A stretch of 64,000 nucleotides of DNA, taken from positions 62,001 to 126,000 of the forward strand of contig NZ_LMQU01000013.1 of the NCBI RefSeq assembly GCF_001425445.1, read 5' to 3'. Within the stretch, counting starts at the first letter, position 1; the number at the start of each line of letters is the position of its first letter. Origin of the DNA: Devosia sp. Leaf420 (GTDB lineage Bacteria; Pseudomonadota; Alphaproteobacteria; Rhizobiales; Devosiaceae). Positions 47,697-57,500 of the stretch are shown here, piece by piece. The position numbers were made by a program, and so were the translations under genes. The notes below the pieces were generated by a model, which worked only from the letters and a program-made list of their open reading frames with translations, ran no database searches and was not told where the DNA came from.

Positions 47697-50030
47697 TCAG
47701 CCCTTTTGCACGAAGCTTTCGAGCACCTTCTTCATCCCGGCCTTTTCGAATTCGATGGTCAGCTTATTGCCCTCGACGCTTTTCACGTCGCCATAGCCGA
47801 ACTTGAGGTGGAACACCCGCTCGCCAACCGTATAGCCGCTTGATTGCCCACCAAGATCGACAGACCGCGCAACCAGTTCGCCCTCGATCGTCATCGGCCC
47901 GCCGCCCTTGCGATTGGCCTGATTGGCCCGCGCCCGCTGCCAGCCCGGCGTTTCGTAAAGGCTTTCGAACGGATCAGCCTTGTTGAACCGCGATGTCGCC
48001 CCGCCGCCATAGCCATAACCGCCATAGGCCGAGCCACGGTCGGTGACTGTAACGGCGTCAGGTGGCAACTCATCGACGAAACGCGAGGGCATTGCCGATT
48101 GCCAAAGCCCATGGATGCGCCTGTTCTGCGCCGCCGAAATCCGTACACGCTTCCGGCCGCGGGTAATGCCGACATAAGCCAGCCGCCGCTCTTCCTCGAG
48201 CCCGGCGCGGCCGTTTTCGTCCATCGAGCGCTGGCTCGGAAACGTGCCTTCTTCCCAGCCGGTGAGGAAAACCGTGTTGAATTCCAGGCCCTTGGCCGAA
48301 TGCAGCGTCATGATGGTGACGGCATCGCTCGCCTCGGCGCTGTCGCGATCCATGACGAGGGAGATATGTTCGAGAAAGCCGCCAAGGCTCTCGAATTCTT
48401 CCATCGAGCGGCTGAGTTCCTTGAGGTTTTCCTTGCGCCCCTGCGATTCCGCCGATTTGTCGGCGGCCAGCATATCCATATAGCCGCTTTCTTCGAGGAT
48501 CTGCTCGACGAGCTGATAGGGCGCCAGGTTTTCCGCGCGATAGGCCCAATTGTCGAATTGATCCACAAGGCCCCGCAGCGTCGTCCGCTGCTTGGGTTTC
48601 AGCTCCTCGGTTTCGGTCAGCATGCGCGTGGCCGAGAGAAGGGACACGTTTTGATGGCGCGCCGTTTCCATCAGCGTCTTAACGGTCGTATCGCCAAGCC
48701 CGCGCTTTGGAACATTGATGATGCGCTCAAACGCCAGATCGTCCGCTGGCTGCGCGACAAGCCGCAGGTAAGCCAGCGCATCGCGGATTTCCTTGCGCTC
48801 ATAAAAGCGCGGACCGCCGACGACGCGATAGTTCAGCCCGAGCGTGATGAACCGCTCTTCAAGCTCACGCATCTGGAACGAGGCGCGCACCAGGATCGCC
48901 ATGGAATTGAGCGGCTCGCCGGCCCGCTGATACTGCTCGATCTCTTCGCCAACCGTCCGCGCTTCCTCTTCGGAATCATAGACTTGCGTGAACGAGATTG
49001 TCTCGCCCGCTTCGGCGATATCCGTGTGGAGCGTCTTGCCCAGCCGGTCTTCGTTGAAGGCGATCAGGGTCGAGGCAGCTTTCAGGATATTGGCTGTCGA
49101 GCGATAATTGCGCTCGAGCTTGATGACCTTGGCGCCCGGAAAATCCTTTTCGAAGCGAAGGATATTGTCCACTTCCGCCCCGCGCCAGCCGTAGATCGAT
49201 TGGTCATCGTCGCCGACGACGCAAATATTGGCCTCCGGTGCCGGCTTCCCCTGCGCTAGCAATCGCAGCCAAAGATACTGCGCCGTGTTGCTGTCCTGAT
49301 ATTCGTCCACCAGCATGTATTTGAATTTGCGGTGATATTCGGCGAGCACTTCCGGATTTTCGAGGAACAGCCGGATACATTCGAGCAGCAGATCGCCGAA
49401 ATCGGTGGCGTTCAGCGTCTTCAGCCGCGCCTGGTAATCGTAATAAAGCTGCCCGCCCTTGCCATTGGCGAAGTAGCCGCTTTCCGAAGCCGGAACGTCC
49501 TTGGGCAGCCAGCCGCGGTTCTTCCAGCCGTCGAGCATGTTGGCAAATTGCCGCGCCGGCCAACGCTTTTCGTCGATATTGTCCGCCGCCAGAAGCTGCT
49601 TGATCAGCCGGATCTGGTCGTCGGTATCGAGAATGGTGAACTGCGGCTTGAGGTCGACCAGTTCGGCATGCGCTCGCAAAATGCGCGCCGAAACCGAGTG
49701 AAAGGTCCCCATCCATGGCAGGCCCTCGAAATTGGGCACAAATTCGTGGATGCGCTTCTTCATCTCGCTGGCGGCCTTGTTGGTGAAGGTCACCGCCAGA
49801 ATCTGGCTTTCCCAAGCCATCCGCTGGTTGAGAATATGCGCAATGCGCGTCGTCAGCACGCGCGTCTTGCCCGTGCCCGCTCCTGCCAGCACCAGCAGCG
49901 GCCCCTCGGTCGTCATCACCGCGTCTTTCTGCTCGGGGTTCAGCCCGCGCAGATAATCCGGCACTTGCCGGTTCAATTGACTGGTGATCGGCCCGCCGGC
50001 GGGGCGGGGCAGAGGGGCGGGTTCGACCAT
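47697..50030 (-). CDS. uvrD: UvrD/PcrA-type superfamily 1 DNA helicase
   Basis: A 777-residue 3'-5' helicase of excision and mismatch repair and replication. Motifs are visible in order: [14 protein letters not shown] (Walker A), [17 protein letters not shown] (Walker B), [30 protein letters not shown] and [10 protein letters not shown]. The C-terminus ([25 protein letters not shown]) is the Tudor-like domain of UvrD/PcrA. The start is taken at the ATG at 50030 ([10 protein letters not shown]); the frame stays open to 50150, but that part would overlap the putative Pho box and lacks family similarity. Confidence 0.95.
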   Translation of the reverse strand: MVEPAPLPRPAGGPITSQLNRQVPDYLRGLNPEQKDAVMTTEGPLLVLAGAGTGKTRVLTTRIAHILNQRMAWESQILAVTFTNKAASEMKKRIHEFVPNFEGLPWMGTFHSVSARILRAHAELVDLKPQFTILDTDDQIRLIKQLLAADNIDEKRWPARQFANMLDGWKNRGWLPKDVPASESGYFANGKGGQLYYDYQARLKTLNATDFGDLLLECIRLFLENPEVLAEYHRKFKYMLVDEYQDSNTAQYLWLRLLAQGKPAPEANICVVGDDDQSIYGWRGAEVDNILRFEKDFPGAKVIKLERNYRSTANILKAASTLIAFNEDRLGKTLHTDIAEAGETISFTQVYDSEEEARTVGEEIEQYQRAGEPLNSMAILVRASFQMRELEERFITLGLNYRVVGGPRFYERKEIRDALAYLRLVAQPADDLAFERIINVPKRGLGDTTVKTLMETARHQNVSLLSATRMLTETEELKPKQRTTLRGLVDQFDNWAYRAENLAPYQLVEQILEESGYMDMLAADKSAESQGRKENLKELSRSMEEFESLGGFLEHISLVMDRDSAEASDAVTIMTLHSAKGLEFNTVFLTGWEEGTFPSQRSMDENGRAGLEEERRLAYVGITRGRKRVRISAAQNRRIHGLWQSAMPSRFVDELPPDAVTVTDRGSAYGGYGYGGGATSRFNKADPFESLYETPGWQRARANQANRKGGGPMTIEGELVARSVDLGGQSSGYTVGERVFHLKFGYGDVKSVEGNKLTIEFEKAGMKKVLESFVQKG

Positions 50031-50140
50031 GGGCAAATCTTTCAGACCGTCGCAGGGGGCAGCGCGGCGAGCTTGACGAATCTCATTTTGTTCTCGTCGC
50101 AATATAGGGATGCAAGGCGTCCATGTATAGAAGCCGGGAT

Positions 50141-50168
50141 CGTCACCCAAACGTCACAAGCCCGTCAT
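50141..50168 (+). promoter_or_regulatory. Three tandem 11-base-period repeats, probable Pho box
   Basis: CGTCAC at 50141-50146, CGTCAC at 50152-50157 and CGTCAT at 50163-50168 are spaced exactly 11 bases apart, the geometry of PhoB-binding direct repeats (consensus half-site CTGTCAY). They lie 55 bases before the start of a secreted phytase/esterase-like protein. Regulation by PhoB is inferred. Confidence 0.6.
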
Positions 50169-50223
50169 GGCTTTGTTTTGCGCCGACCATAAGCGGAGCG
50201 GGCATCTTATAGGGGACCCGCAA

Positions 50224-52398
50224 ATGCATGCTTCCAAGCATCTTGGCGCGCTGACCGCAGCGCTGCTGCTTTCGACAGCCGGCGCGCACGCCGCCGAATA
50301 CTTCAATCGCGTTTCGAGCTTCCCGGTTGCGCTCAATGCGCCCGAAGCCGAAGCCACCTCGGCCGAAATCATCACCGCCACCGACGACGGCATGACGCTG
50401 ATCTATTCCGATAGCCCCAATGGCGGCATCGGCTTTGTCGATATCACCGACGCCAAGGCCCCCAAGCAAGCCGGCTATCTGGACATGGGCGGCGAGCCCA
50501 CCTCCGTCACCGTCATCGGCGGCAAGGCCTATGTGGCCGTCAACACGTCGGAATCCTTCACTGAACCGTCCGGCAAGCTCGTTGTCGTCGATATCGCCGG
50601 CCAGTCCGTCGATGGCGAATTCGAGCTCGGCGGCCAGCCGGATTCCATCGCCCACAACAAGGACAACACCATCCTTGCCATCGCCATCGAAAACGAGCGC
50701 GATGAAGACGTGAACGACGGCGCTATCCCGCAAGCCCCTTCGGGCTACCTGACCCTCGTCGCGCTGGATAACGGCGCCGTCACCGAAGCCGGCATCAAGA
50801 AAGTTGAGCTCACCGGCCTCTCGAAAATCGCGCCGGAAGATGCCGAGGCCGAATTCGTGTCGTTCAACGACAATGACGAAGTCGCCGTCACCATGCAGGA
50901 AAACAATTACGTCGTCATAGTCGACGCCAAGACGGCCACCGTCACTGGCGGCTTCGAAGCGGGCGAAACCGGTGTTGCCGGCGTCGATACCAAGAACGAT
51001 GGCAAGATCGATTTCTCCGCCGATCTTAAGGTCGTTCCTCGGGAGCCCGATGCTGTCAAATGGCTCGACAATGATCGCCTGATCATCGCCAATGAGGGCG
51101 ATTGGAATGGCGGCTCGCGCGGCTTCACCATCTTCAATCGCGATGGTTCGATCGCCTTCGACTCGGGCAATGCGCTCGACGTCAATGCCGCTCAGCTCGG
51201 CCACTATCCCGACTTCCGCAACAAGAAGGGTGTCGAGCCCGAAGGCCTCGAAGTCGCAACCTTTGGCGAAACCAAATATATCTTCATCGCCGAAGAACGC
51301 TCCTCGCTGATCGCGATCTACAAGGACACCGGCGCCGAGCCTGAATTCGTCCAGTCCGTCCCCTCGGGCATTTCTCCCGAGGGCCTAGTCGCCATTCCGG
51401 AACGCAACCTTTTTGCCACGGCCAATGAAGCCGATCTGCGGGAAGATGGTCTCGCCGGCTCGCATGTCATGATCTATGAGCTCGGCGAAGGCGAACCCGC
51501 CTATCCGCAGCTTATCTCTGATCTCGACGCAGACGGTCACCCGATTGGCTGGGCCGCCATTTCCGGCGCCGTTGCCGATGCTGAAAAGCCCGGCATTCTC
51601 TATGCCGTCAGCGATAGCGTGCTTTACGGCGAACCGGCGATCTACGAAATCGACGCGACCGCCCAGCCGGCCCGCATCGTCAAGAAGACCGTCATCGCCC
51701 GCAAGGGCGAAACGGCCCAGAAGCTCGATCTTGAAGGCATCACGCTCGACGGCGAAGGTGGTTTCTGGCTCGCCAATGAAGGCGATAGCGACAAGCTTGT
51801 GCCCCATGGGCTGATCCATGTCGATGCCGAAGGCGCCATTCAGGCGGAAGTCGGCTTCCCGGTCGATCTCCTCGCCGGCCAGAAGCGCTTTGGCGCCGAG
51901 GGCGTTGCCGCCATCGGTTCGGGCGACGACCTGACCCTCTGGGTCGCGGTCCAGCGCGAATGGGGCGACGACGAGAAGGGCTTCGTGAAGCTCCTGTCCT
52001 ACACCCCGGCCACCAAGGAATGGGCTGCGGTCCGCTATCCGCTCGAAGCCGCGCCGGAAGGTGTCTGGGTTGGCCTCAGCGAAATCACCGTCTATGGTGA
52101 CTATGCTTATGTCGTCGAACGCGACAACCAGATTGCCGACAAGGCTGGCCTCAAGGCCATCTACCGCGTGCCGGTTGCCGACCTCGTCGGTGCCGAACTC
52201 GGCGGCGAACTGCCAGTCGTCACTAAGGAACTGGTTCGCGACCTGATCCCGGACCTCGCTTCCAACAATGGCTATGTCGTCGACAAGGTCGAAAGCTTTG
52301 CCGTGGACTCGACCGGCAAGGGCTTTGTCATCACCGACAATGACGGCACCGACGACTCCTCAGGCGAGACCTTCTTCTGGTCCATCGATCTCCAGTAA
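50224..52398 (+). CDS. Secreted phytase/esterase-like beta-propeller protein
   Basis: A 724-residue exported protein: signal peptide in about residues 1-22 (ending GAHAAEY), an N-terminal beta-propeller-like half (GFVDITDAKAPKQAGYLDMGGEPTSVTVIGGKAYVAV ...) and a C-terminal half of the esterase-like activity of phytase family (LEGITLDGEGGFWLANEGD, KRFGAEGVAAIGSG, PEGVWVGLSEITVYGDYAYVVERDN). Likely acts on phosphate esters in the periplasm or outside. An in-frame ATG at 50167 falls inside the third Pho-like repeat, so the ATG at 50224, with AGGGG upstream, is preferred. The repeats suggest induction under phosphate starvation. Confidence 0.82.
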   Translation: MHASKHLGALTAALLLSTAGAHAAEYFNRVSSFPVALNAPEAEATSAEIITATDDGMTLIYSDSPNGGIGFVDITDAKAPKQAGYLDMGGEPTSVTVIGGKAYVAVNTSESFTEPSGKLVVVDIAGQSVDGEFELGGQPDSIAHNKDNTILAIAIENERDEDVNDGAIPQAPSGYLTLVALDNGAVTEAGIKKVELTGLSKIAPEDAEAEFVSFNDNDEVAVTMQENNYVVIVDAKTATVTGGFEAGETGVAGVDTKNDGKIDFSADLKVVPREPDAVKWLDNDRLIIANEGDWNGGSRGFTIFNRDGSIAFDSGNALDVNAAQLGHYPDFRNKKGVEPEGLEVATFGETKYIFIAEERSSLIAIYKDTGAEPEFVQSVPSGISPEGLVAIPERNLFATANEADLREDGLAGSHVMIYELGEGEPAYPQLISDLDADGHPIGWAAISGAVADAEKPGILYAVSDSVLYGEPAIYEIDATAQPARIVKKTVIARKGETAQKLDLEGITLDGEGGFWLANEGDSDKLVPHGLIHVDAEGAIQAEVGFPVDLLAGQKRFGAEGVAAIGSGDDLTLWVAVQREWGDDEKGFVKLLSYTPATKEWAAVRYPLEAAPEGVWVGLSEITVYGDYAYVVERDNQIADKAGLKAIYRVPVADLVGAELGGELPVVTKELVRDLIPDLASNNGYVVDKVESFAVDSTGKGFVITDNDGTDDSSGETFFWSIDLQ

Positions 52399-52566
52399 GC
52401 ACTGGCCGCACTCAAATGGCCGGGCAATGGCCCGGCCAGCATCATTTGTGCGGGAGCGGGCACGCGCGCTCTGGATTCACCTGTCGGATTTGTGGCACCT
52501 CCACTTGCACAAGGGCGGTAAGTGCCTACACTTCCCGCGGGAATCTGACAGGCAGTCCGAAAAGCC

Positions 52567-55500
52567 GTGCTCAACCGCATCTACATCATCGTTGGTCTGG
52601 TCCTGATCCTGGCGCTTGCCGGTGCCTTCATCGTGCCGCGCTTCATTCATTGGGGCGATTATCGCGATCGCATGGAAATGCTTGCCGAAGGCGTCTTCGG
52701 CACCGAAGTGACGATCCGCGGCGATATCGATTTTGCGCTGCTGCCTGCGCCGCGCCTCGCCTTTTCGGATGTCGTCATCGGCCCCGCCGATAAGCCTGTT
52801 GCCACCATCGGCAGCGTCGAAGCCCAATTCGGGCTCATGGAATTTCTCCGCGACCAATATAATCTCTCGGCGCTGACGCTGAAGAACCCGTCCATCGATC
52901 TGGCGCTCGACGAGAGCGGTCTTCTTGTCAGCGGCATCGACCTATCGGGCGCAGGCGATGGCGTTGCGCTCGAACAGGCCCGGATCGAGGGCGGCCGCAT
53001 GACGCTGACCGATAAGCGCTCCGGCGATAGCTATGTCCTTTCCAGCATCACCGGCGATTTGCGGTTGGCAAGTTTTGCCGGCCCTTTCCAGTTCCAGGGC
53101 AATGCCAGCCACGACGGTGCGTCCTATAGCTTGAGGCTCAATAGCGCCGCCGTCGACGAATCTGGCTCCGCTCGCGTCTCCGCTTTCATATCCGATGGCG
53201 CTGCAGGTACATCGCTGACCCTCGATGGCGCCCTTACGGCCAGCGTCGCGCCAAAGTTCGATGGCACGATGGTCTTGAAGCAGGCGCCGCCAGTCGCGGA
53301 AAATGCCGAGCAAATCCGCGGCAATCTCGTGCTCGAGAGCAAGGTTACTGCCTCGACGGACCGCGTCGTTCTCAATGGCTATACGCTCATGCTCGATGAA
53401 AACCGGGCGGGCATGCGTCTCACCGGCGCGGCCAGCATCCAGCTTGGCGCGCGCAATACGTTCGAAGCGGTGGTCTCGGGCGGCGCTTTCACGCTTCCGC
53501 CGCGCGATGCCGATGAAGACGGCAGCCAGATGCCCTATGAGCTGGTGCGGCTCCTGGGCGAATTGCCCGCGCCACCGCTGCCGCCCATCCCTGGCGAAGT
53601 CGGGATCGACCTTGCCGAGATCGGCCTTCGCGGCACGGCTTTGCGCAATGTGCGGATCGACGCGAGCACCAATGGCACGATCTGGACCATTGCCCGCGCG
53701 CAGGCCGAATTGCCCGGCAATTCCAAGCTCAATCTGTCGGGCGCGCTGCGCAACGATAATGGCGTCGTTGGTTTCAACGGCGATCTTAGCCTCGCCACGC
53801 AGCGCCTCGATGCCTTGAGCCAGCTTTGGCGCAAGCCCGAAGAAAATACGCCGCTCTTTAACGTGCCGGCCGAGCTGACCGGTCAGGTCATGCTCGCTGG
53901 CGACGCCCTCGGTTTCTCGCATGGCCGTCTCGCGCTCAACGGCAAGACCCATGCGCTCGAAATCCGCCTCGGTTTCGGCACCGAGCCCCGGCTTGATCTC
54001 GTCGGCCGCCTCGACGATCTGGGGCAGGGCGACAGCGCTATCCTCGGTGCCTTGCTGCCCGATCCCAGTACAGATCGCACCTTTGCCATCAGTTTCCCCG
54101 AAGGCAGCTTTTCGCTCGATACACAAACCATCCGGGTCTTGGGCCTTCAAGCATCCGATCTCGTCGCCGAAGGCGCGTGGTCGCCGACTGGCATCAGTTT
54201 CTCTAAACTCGTCAGCAGCGATCTCGGCGGCGTCGCGGTGGATGCCAAAGGCGACCTCGCCGGCACGCTCACCGCGCCATCGCTGACCGGATCGGGTCAT
54301 GTCGATGTGTCCGAGGCCACAGCTCCAGCGCTCGACGCGCTCTATTCCTATCTCAATGTTCCGGCGTCCTGGCGCCCCAACATCGGCCGCTCCGCGCCTG
54401 CCGCGCTCGATTTTGTCCTGGCTGCGGGCGATGAGGCCGGCAGTCAGCGACTGACGCTCAATGGCGATGCCGGCGCCGGCAAGCTCGATCTCTCGCTCGA
54501 CTTTGATGCCAATTCAACCGCGCCCAGCCGCATCATCGGCTCGCTCGATGCCACCGATGGCACAGCGCTGTCCGACCAACTCCTCGGCGCCGATGTACCG
54601 CTCTTTGCAACGGATGGCCCTGCCTTTGTCAGCCTATATGCCCAGCGCAACCAAGCCGGCGCCTATGACGCGCGGGTATCGCTCAGTCACGGCGAGGAAA
54701 TGCTGGCCTATGCCGGTTCGGTGTCCGCCTTGCCGTCAGGCGAGTTGAGCGGGGCAGGAACGATCGATGCATCGCTCAGCGATAGTTCGGGTCTTGCTGC
54801 CCTTGTCGGCGCCACCGGCGTCGGGCTTGGCGGCATGGAAGCAAGTGCCGGTGTCACCTTTACCGGCCTCCAGAAGCTCACGATTTCAGGCATTGCCGGC
54901 TCCAGCACGGGTTCAGCCTTTTCGGGTGACCTTACCCTGACGCAGGTTGCGCAGCGCATGAGTGTCGATGGCGCGCTGAAGTTCGATAACCTCTCGGGCC
55001 AAGGTCTAGCCGCCGCGCTGTTTTCCCCTGCGGCTCTCGTGCCCGGTAGCGGTGTATGGCCTGATGGTCCGCTTGCGGTGGCGACATCAACGCGACCAAG
55101 CCGGGGCAATATCGCGATTACATCCGGTGCCATCACCCTCGGCGACGCGTCGCTCGCCAATGCGGCTTTCGATCTGACTTGGGATCAGCAGAACCTGGCG
55201 ATTTCCAACCTCACCGGGTCGATCGGCGGTGGCACGGTTACGGCCGCTCTCTCCCAATGCTGTGCCGGCCCCCTGACCGATCGCACCATCACCGGCCGCC
55301 TTTCGCTCGACAATGTCGATGTCAAAGCCATTGCGCCCGCTGCGACGACTGCGGGCATTGCCGGGCGCTTGACCGCGAGCACCAGTTTCGAAGGTTCCGG
55401 CGCGTCGCTTGCTGATGTGATGGCAGGCCTCGCCGGCGAAGGAAACTTCACCGTCGCCGGCTTCTCGGCCGATCGCCTCAATCCCGGCGTTTATCCCGCG

Positions 55501-56184
55501 CTCTCCCAATTGACTGATGTCCTCAATATCGACGCTGACGCGCTCAACATTCTCATCGATCAGTCGCTCGGGCAGGGCTCCTTCACCGCGTCTACCGCCA
55601 CCACGGCGTTTACAATTGCCGGTGGCACGGTGCGCCTTGCCAATCTCATCGTCGACGGTACCAATGCGCGCCTCGCGGGTGGCGTCGATATGGCGCTCGA
55701 AACCCTCGGGCTCAACGGCAGCTTCGTTTTGACCCCGCTCAACTTCACCGACCCATCCGGTCTGATCGAGAACGACGCCGCGCGCGTCATCGCCCGCCTG
55801 AGCGGCACGCTGCCGGCCCCGGTGGTCACCGTGGACACGAGCGAACTTGTTGCAGCAATTCAGGTGCGGGCCAATGAGTTGGAAGTCGATCGGCTTGAGG
55901 CTCTGCGCCTCGAAGACGAAGCGCGCCAACGCGAGGCAGCCGAAGCGCGCAATCGTTTGATCGAGGAACAGCGCCGTCAGGCTGCGGCGGAAGCGGCTGC
56001 AAGGGCTGCCGCCGAAGAAGCGGCGCGTCAGGCGCAGGAATCACAGCAGCCGCAGACCACGCCGACAAATCCGGTCCCGCCCTTCAGCATGACGCCGGAA
56101 ACAACGACGCCGAGCCAGCCACTCGATCTGACCTTCCGGCCCAACATTTTCAGCGGCAGTCCGGTCAATCAGCCGGCGCAGTAG
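52567..56184 (+). CDS. AsmA family envelope protein
   Basis: A 1205-residue protein anchored by one N-terminal membrane helix (about 5-24) with a very long periplasmic part. The AsmA N-terminal domain is seen in PRFIHWGDYRDRMEMLAEGVFGTEVTIRGDIDFALLPAPRLAFSDV, and the C-terminal AsmA domain at about 950-1120 (LTASTSFEGSGASLADVMAGLAGEGNFTVAGFSADRLN, LNGSFVLTPLNFTD). A Glu/Ala/Arg-rich coiled coil at about 1100-1165 and a Pro/Thr tail end it. AsmA-like proteins are thought to carry lipids across the periplasm. GTG start at 52567 with a weak ribosome site. A hairpin without T run (52417-52438) separates it from the previous gene. Its 3' end overlaps the convergent RHH gene by 20 bases. Confidence 0.88.
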   Translation: MLNRIYIIVGLVLILALAGAFIVPRFIHWGDYRDRMEMLAEGVFGTEVTIRGDIDFALLPAPRLAFSDVVIGPADKPVATIGSVEAQFGLMEFLRDQYNLSALTLKNPSIDLALDESGLLVSGIDLSGAGDGVALEQARIEGGRMTLTDKRSGDSYVLSSITGDLRLASFAGPFQFQGNASHDGASYSLRLNSAAVDESGSARVSAFISDGAAGTSLTLDGALTASVAPKFDGTMVLKQAPPVAENAEQIRGNLVLESKVTASTDRVVLNGYTLMLDENRAGMRLTGAASIQLGARNTFEAVVSGGAFTLPPRDADEDGSQMPYELVRLLGELPAPPLPPIPGEVGIDLAEIGLRGTALRNVRIDASTNGTIWTIARAQAELPGNSKLNLSGALRNDNGVVGFNGDLSLATQRLDALSQLWRKPEENTPLFNVPAELTGQVMLAGDALGFSHGRLALNGKTHALEIRLGFGTEPRLDLVGRLDDLGQGDSAILGALLPDPSTDRTFAISFPEGSFSLDTQTIRVLGLQASDLVAEGAWSPTGISFSKLVSSDLGGVAVDAKGDLAGTLTAPSLTGSGHVDVSEATAPALDALYSYLNVPASWRPNIGRSAPAALDFVLAAGDEAGSQRLTLNGDAGAGKLDLSLDFDANSTAPSRIIGSLDATDGTALSDQLLGADVPLFATDGPAFVSLYAQRNQAGAYDARVSLSHGEEMLAYAGSVSALPSGELSGAGTIDASLSDSSGLAALVGATGVGLGGMEASAGVTFTGLQKLTISGIAGSSTGSAFSGDLTLTQVAQRMSVDGALKFDNLSGQGLAAALFSPAALVPGSGVWPDGPLAVATSTRPSRGNIAITSGAITLGDASLANAAFDLTWDQQNLAISNLTGSIGGGTVTAALSQCCAGPLTDRTITGRLSLDNVDVKAIAPAATTAGIAGRLTASTSFEGSGASLADVMAGLAGEGNFTVAGFSADRLNPGVYPALSQLTDVLNIDADALNILIDQSLGQGSFTASTATTAFTIAGGTVRLANLIVDGTNARLAGGVDMALETLGLNGSFVLTPLNFTDPSGLIENDAARVIARLSGTLPAPVVTVDTSELVAAIQVRANELEVDRLEALRLEDEARQREAAEARNRLIEEQRRQAAAEAAARAAAEEAARQAQESQQPQTTPTNPVPPFSMTPETTTPSQPLDLTFRPNIFSGSPVNQPAQ

Positions 56185-56389
56185 CGGCGCGGTCCCGATA
56201 CCAGCGCAGAATATGGAGCCTTATAACGGAGGAGAGGTTCGCCGCCTCTCGCGTCTCGTCGATTTCGCGCACGAGCGCAGCAAGGCTCAGCTTGCGGTGC
56301 GACGCAATCTCTTCGAAGGCCGTCCAAAATTCGGCCTCAAGCGCGATGGAGGTGCGGTGGCCGGCGATGGAGAAGGAGCGCTTCTGCAT
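56165..56389 (-). CDS. Ribbon-helix-helix domain protein
   Basis: A 74-residue protein of the alphaproteobacterial RHH_4 type: KRSFSIAGHRTSIALEAEFWTAFEEIASHRKLSLAALVREID, with the N-terminal beta strand followed by two helices, then a short extension (LSSVIRLHILRWYRDRA). Members are small, probably dimeric DNA-binding proteins with no firmly established target. It starts 13 bases after sspB on the same strand, so they are probably cotranscribed. Confidence 0.88.
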   Translation of the reverse strand: MQKRSFSIAGHRTSIALEAEFWTAFEEIASHRKLSLAALVREIDETREAANLSSVIRLHILRWYRDRAATAPAD

Positions 56390-56402
56390 CTTCGGCTAGA
56401 TA

Positions 56403-56900
56403 TCAGGGCTTTTTGCGGAAGGCGTCGAGGCTGACGACCTTTTCACCGGTCTGTTCGGCGCCCTCGGCTTCGCCTTCGCCGCGTTCGGCGCGCTCTGCCT
56501 TGGCATCGGCTTCGTCCTCGACCGAGCCATCTTCGCGCGGGGCGGTGGCCGGGTCGAACTGCAGGCCGAACTGCACCGAGGGGTCGAAAAAGCCCTTGAT
56601 GGCAGCAAAGGGGATAACCAGCGTTTCGGGAATACCGTCAAAGCTGAGGCCGACTTCAAAACCCGTTTCGGTGACCTTGAGGTCCCAATACTGGTTTTGC
56701 AGCACGATGGTCATTTCCTTGTCGTACTGGGTCAGCAGTTTCTCGCTGAGGCGTACGCCGGGCGCGCGGGTCGCAAAGGAAATGAAGAAATGGTGCTCGC
56801 CGGGCAGACCGGTGCGGGAGACTTCGGCAAGGACCTTGCGCACGACGCCGCGCAGGGCTTCCTGAGCGAGAATGTCATATCGCATGTGGTCTTCGGCCAT
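56403..56900 (-). CDS. sspB: SspB-alpha, ClpXP adaptor for ssrA-tagged proteins
   Basis: A 165-residue adaptor that binds the ssrA tag and tethers substrates to ClpX. The folded domain (about 5-115) carries RYDILAQEALRGVVRKVL, GEHHFFISFATRAPGVRLSEKLL, YDKEMTIVLQNQYWDL and LVIPFAAIKGFFDPSVQFGLQF, which define the alphaproteobacterial SspB class. An acidic, Glu/Ala-rich linker then leads to the C-terminal VVSLDAFRKKP, the ClpX-docking tail. The ATG at 56900 follows AGGAAG. Upstream on the same strand, 109 bases away, is ssrA itself, whose product it recognises. Confidence 0.94.
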   Translation of the reverse strand: MAEDHMRYDILAQEALRGVVRKVLAEVSRTGLPGEHHFFISFATRAPGVRLSEKLLTQYDKEMTIVLQNQYWDLKVTETGFEVGLSFDGIPETLVIPFAAIKGFFDPSVQFGLQFDPATAPREDGSVEDEADAKAERAERGEGEAEGAEQTGEKVVSLDAFRKKP

Positions 56901-57009
56901 TTTACTTCCTAACGCGTCGCTGCCCAGGAGAATCCCGAACGGCCCATATCAGCCCCACGTTCTGGACATTTTCAAGAACAAAGGCGTCCACGAGCGTGCT
57001 GAAAAGGGT

Positions 57010-57331
57010 GAAAGTGCAGGCTTCTGTTGCCAGGTGCCTGCGAACCCCGCCTGTCACCCGGCGAAGGGTGGAGGACTTAATTTCCCAATGCTAGCACTGC
57101 TTACGCAGCGAGAGCGACTGGAGCCTTATTGTTGTCATTTGCAACTATAAGTTTTGGACCGATAACGGTGGTACCTCACCGAGCAAAAGCACACTCTTTA
57201 CGCCCTCGTCGATCCTGTTTCGTCCCCATTGGCTCCTCTCAGCGAGGGGAGATGGTGGAGACGCCGGGTACTGCCCCCGGGTCCGAAAGGTTTATTACAA
57301 TGACCATTTATCGCCATATCCCCGAAGGGCA
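57010..57331 (-). ncRNA. ssrA: Transfer-messenger RNA, circularly permuted two-piece form
   Basis: The ribosome-rescue RNA, in the alphaproteobacterial permuted order. Reading the minus strand, the acceptor piece comes first (about 57331-57253) and ends with encoded CCA: CCCGGCGTCTCCACCA. After a 25-base intervening segment, the coding piece begins GGGGACG at 57227-57221, which pairs with CGTCTCC of the acceptor stem (one G-U). The tag frame at 57142-57101 reads ANDNNKAPVALAA then TAA, so the full tag is A plus these 13 residues. The T-loop lacks the usual TTC sequence, as is known in this class. The 3' end near 57010 is approximate. It lies directly upstream of sspB. Confidence 0.95.
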
Positions 57332-57336
57332 GTTCC

Positions 57337-57365
57337 TATATAGGCGAGCCATTCCCGCGATGCAA
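57337..57365 (-). promoter_or_regulatory. Sigma70-type promoter of ssrA
   Basis: On the minus strand TTGCAT (57365-57360) and TATATA (57342-57337) are separated by 17 bases, and the first base of the acceptor piece is expected near 57331. Both boxes are near consensus, fitting a strongly expressed stable RNA. Confidence 0.8.
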
Positions 57366-57448
57366 ATGGCGGGAGTGATTTTTTGCCCATCCGGTTTCGC
57401 ACCGATGCCTGAGACCCTTCCGCATTAACCCCAAGTACACCCCGCCGA

Positions 57449-57500
57449 TGCCATCTGCCAAACCACGCAGTTTTCTCCGTGGGATTGGCGGCAGATGGCA
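57449..57500 (+). promoter_or_regulatory. Long inverted repeat covering the start codon of the thermonuclease gene
   Basis: TGCCATCTGCC (57449-57459) is the exact complement of GGCAGATGGCA (57490-57500), and an inner CCACG/CGTGG pair extends the hairpin. The ATG at 57495 and its ribosome site lie in the 3' arm, so the RNA hairpin would hide the start. Alternatively it is a protein operator. Confidence 0.55.

Noticed and set aside
52417..52438. Hairpin TGGCCGGGC-AATG-GCCCGGCCA as a terminator of the phytase-like gene
   Set aside because: The stem is strong, but no T run follows; factor-dependent ending is possible, so it is only mentioned under the AsmA gene.
57129..57428. A 99-codon plus-strand frame near sspB
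   Set aside because: It runs antisense across the permuted ssrA gene; the tag frame and acceptor stem on the minus strand account for the region.
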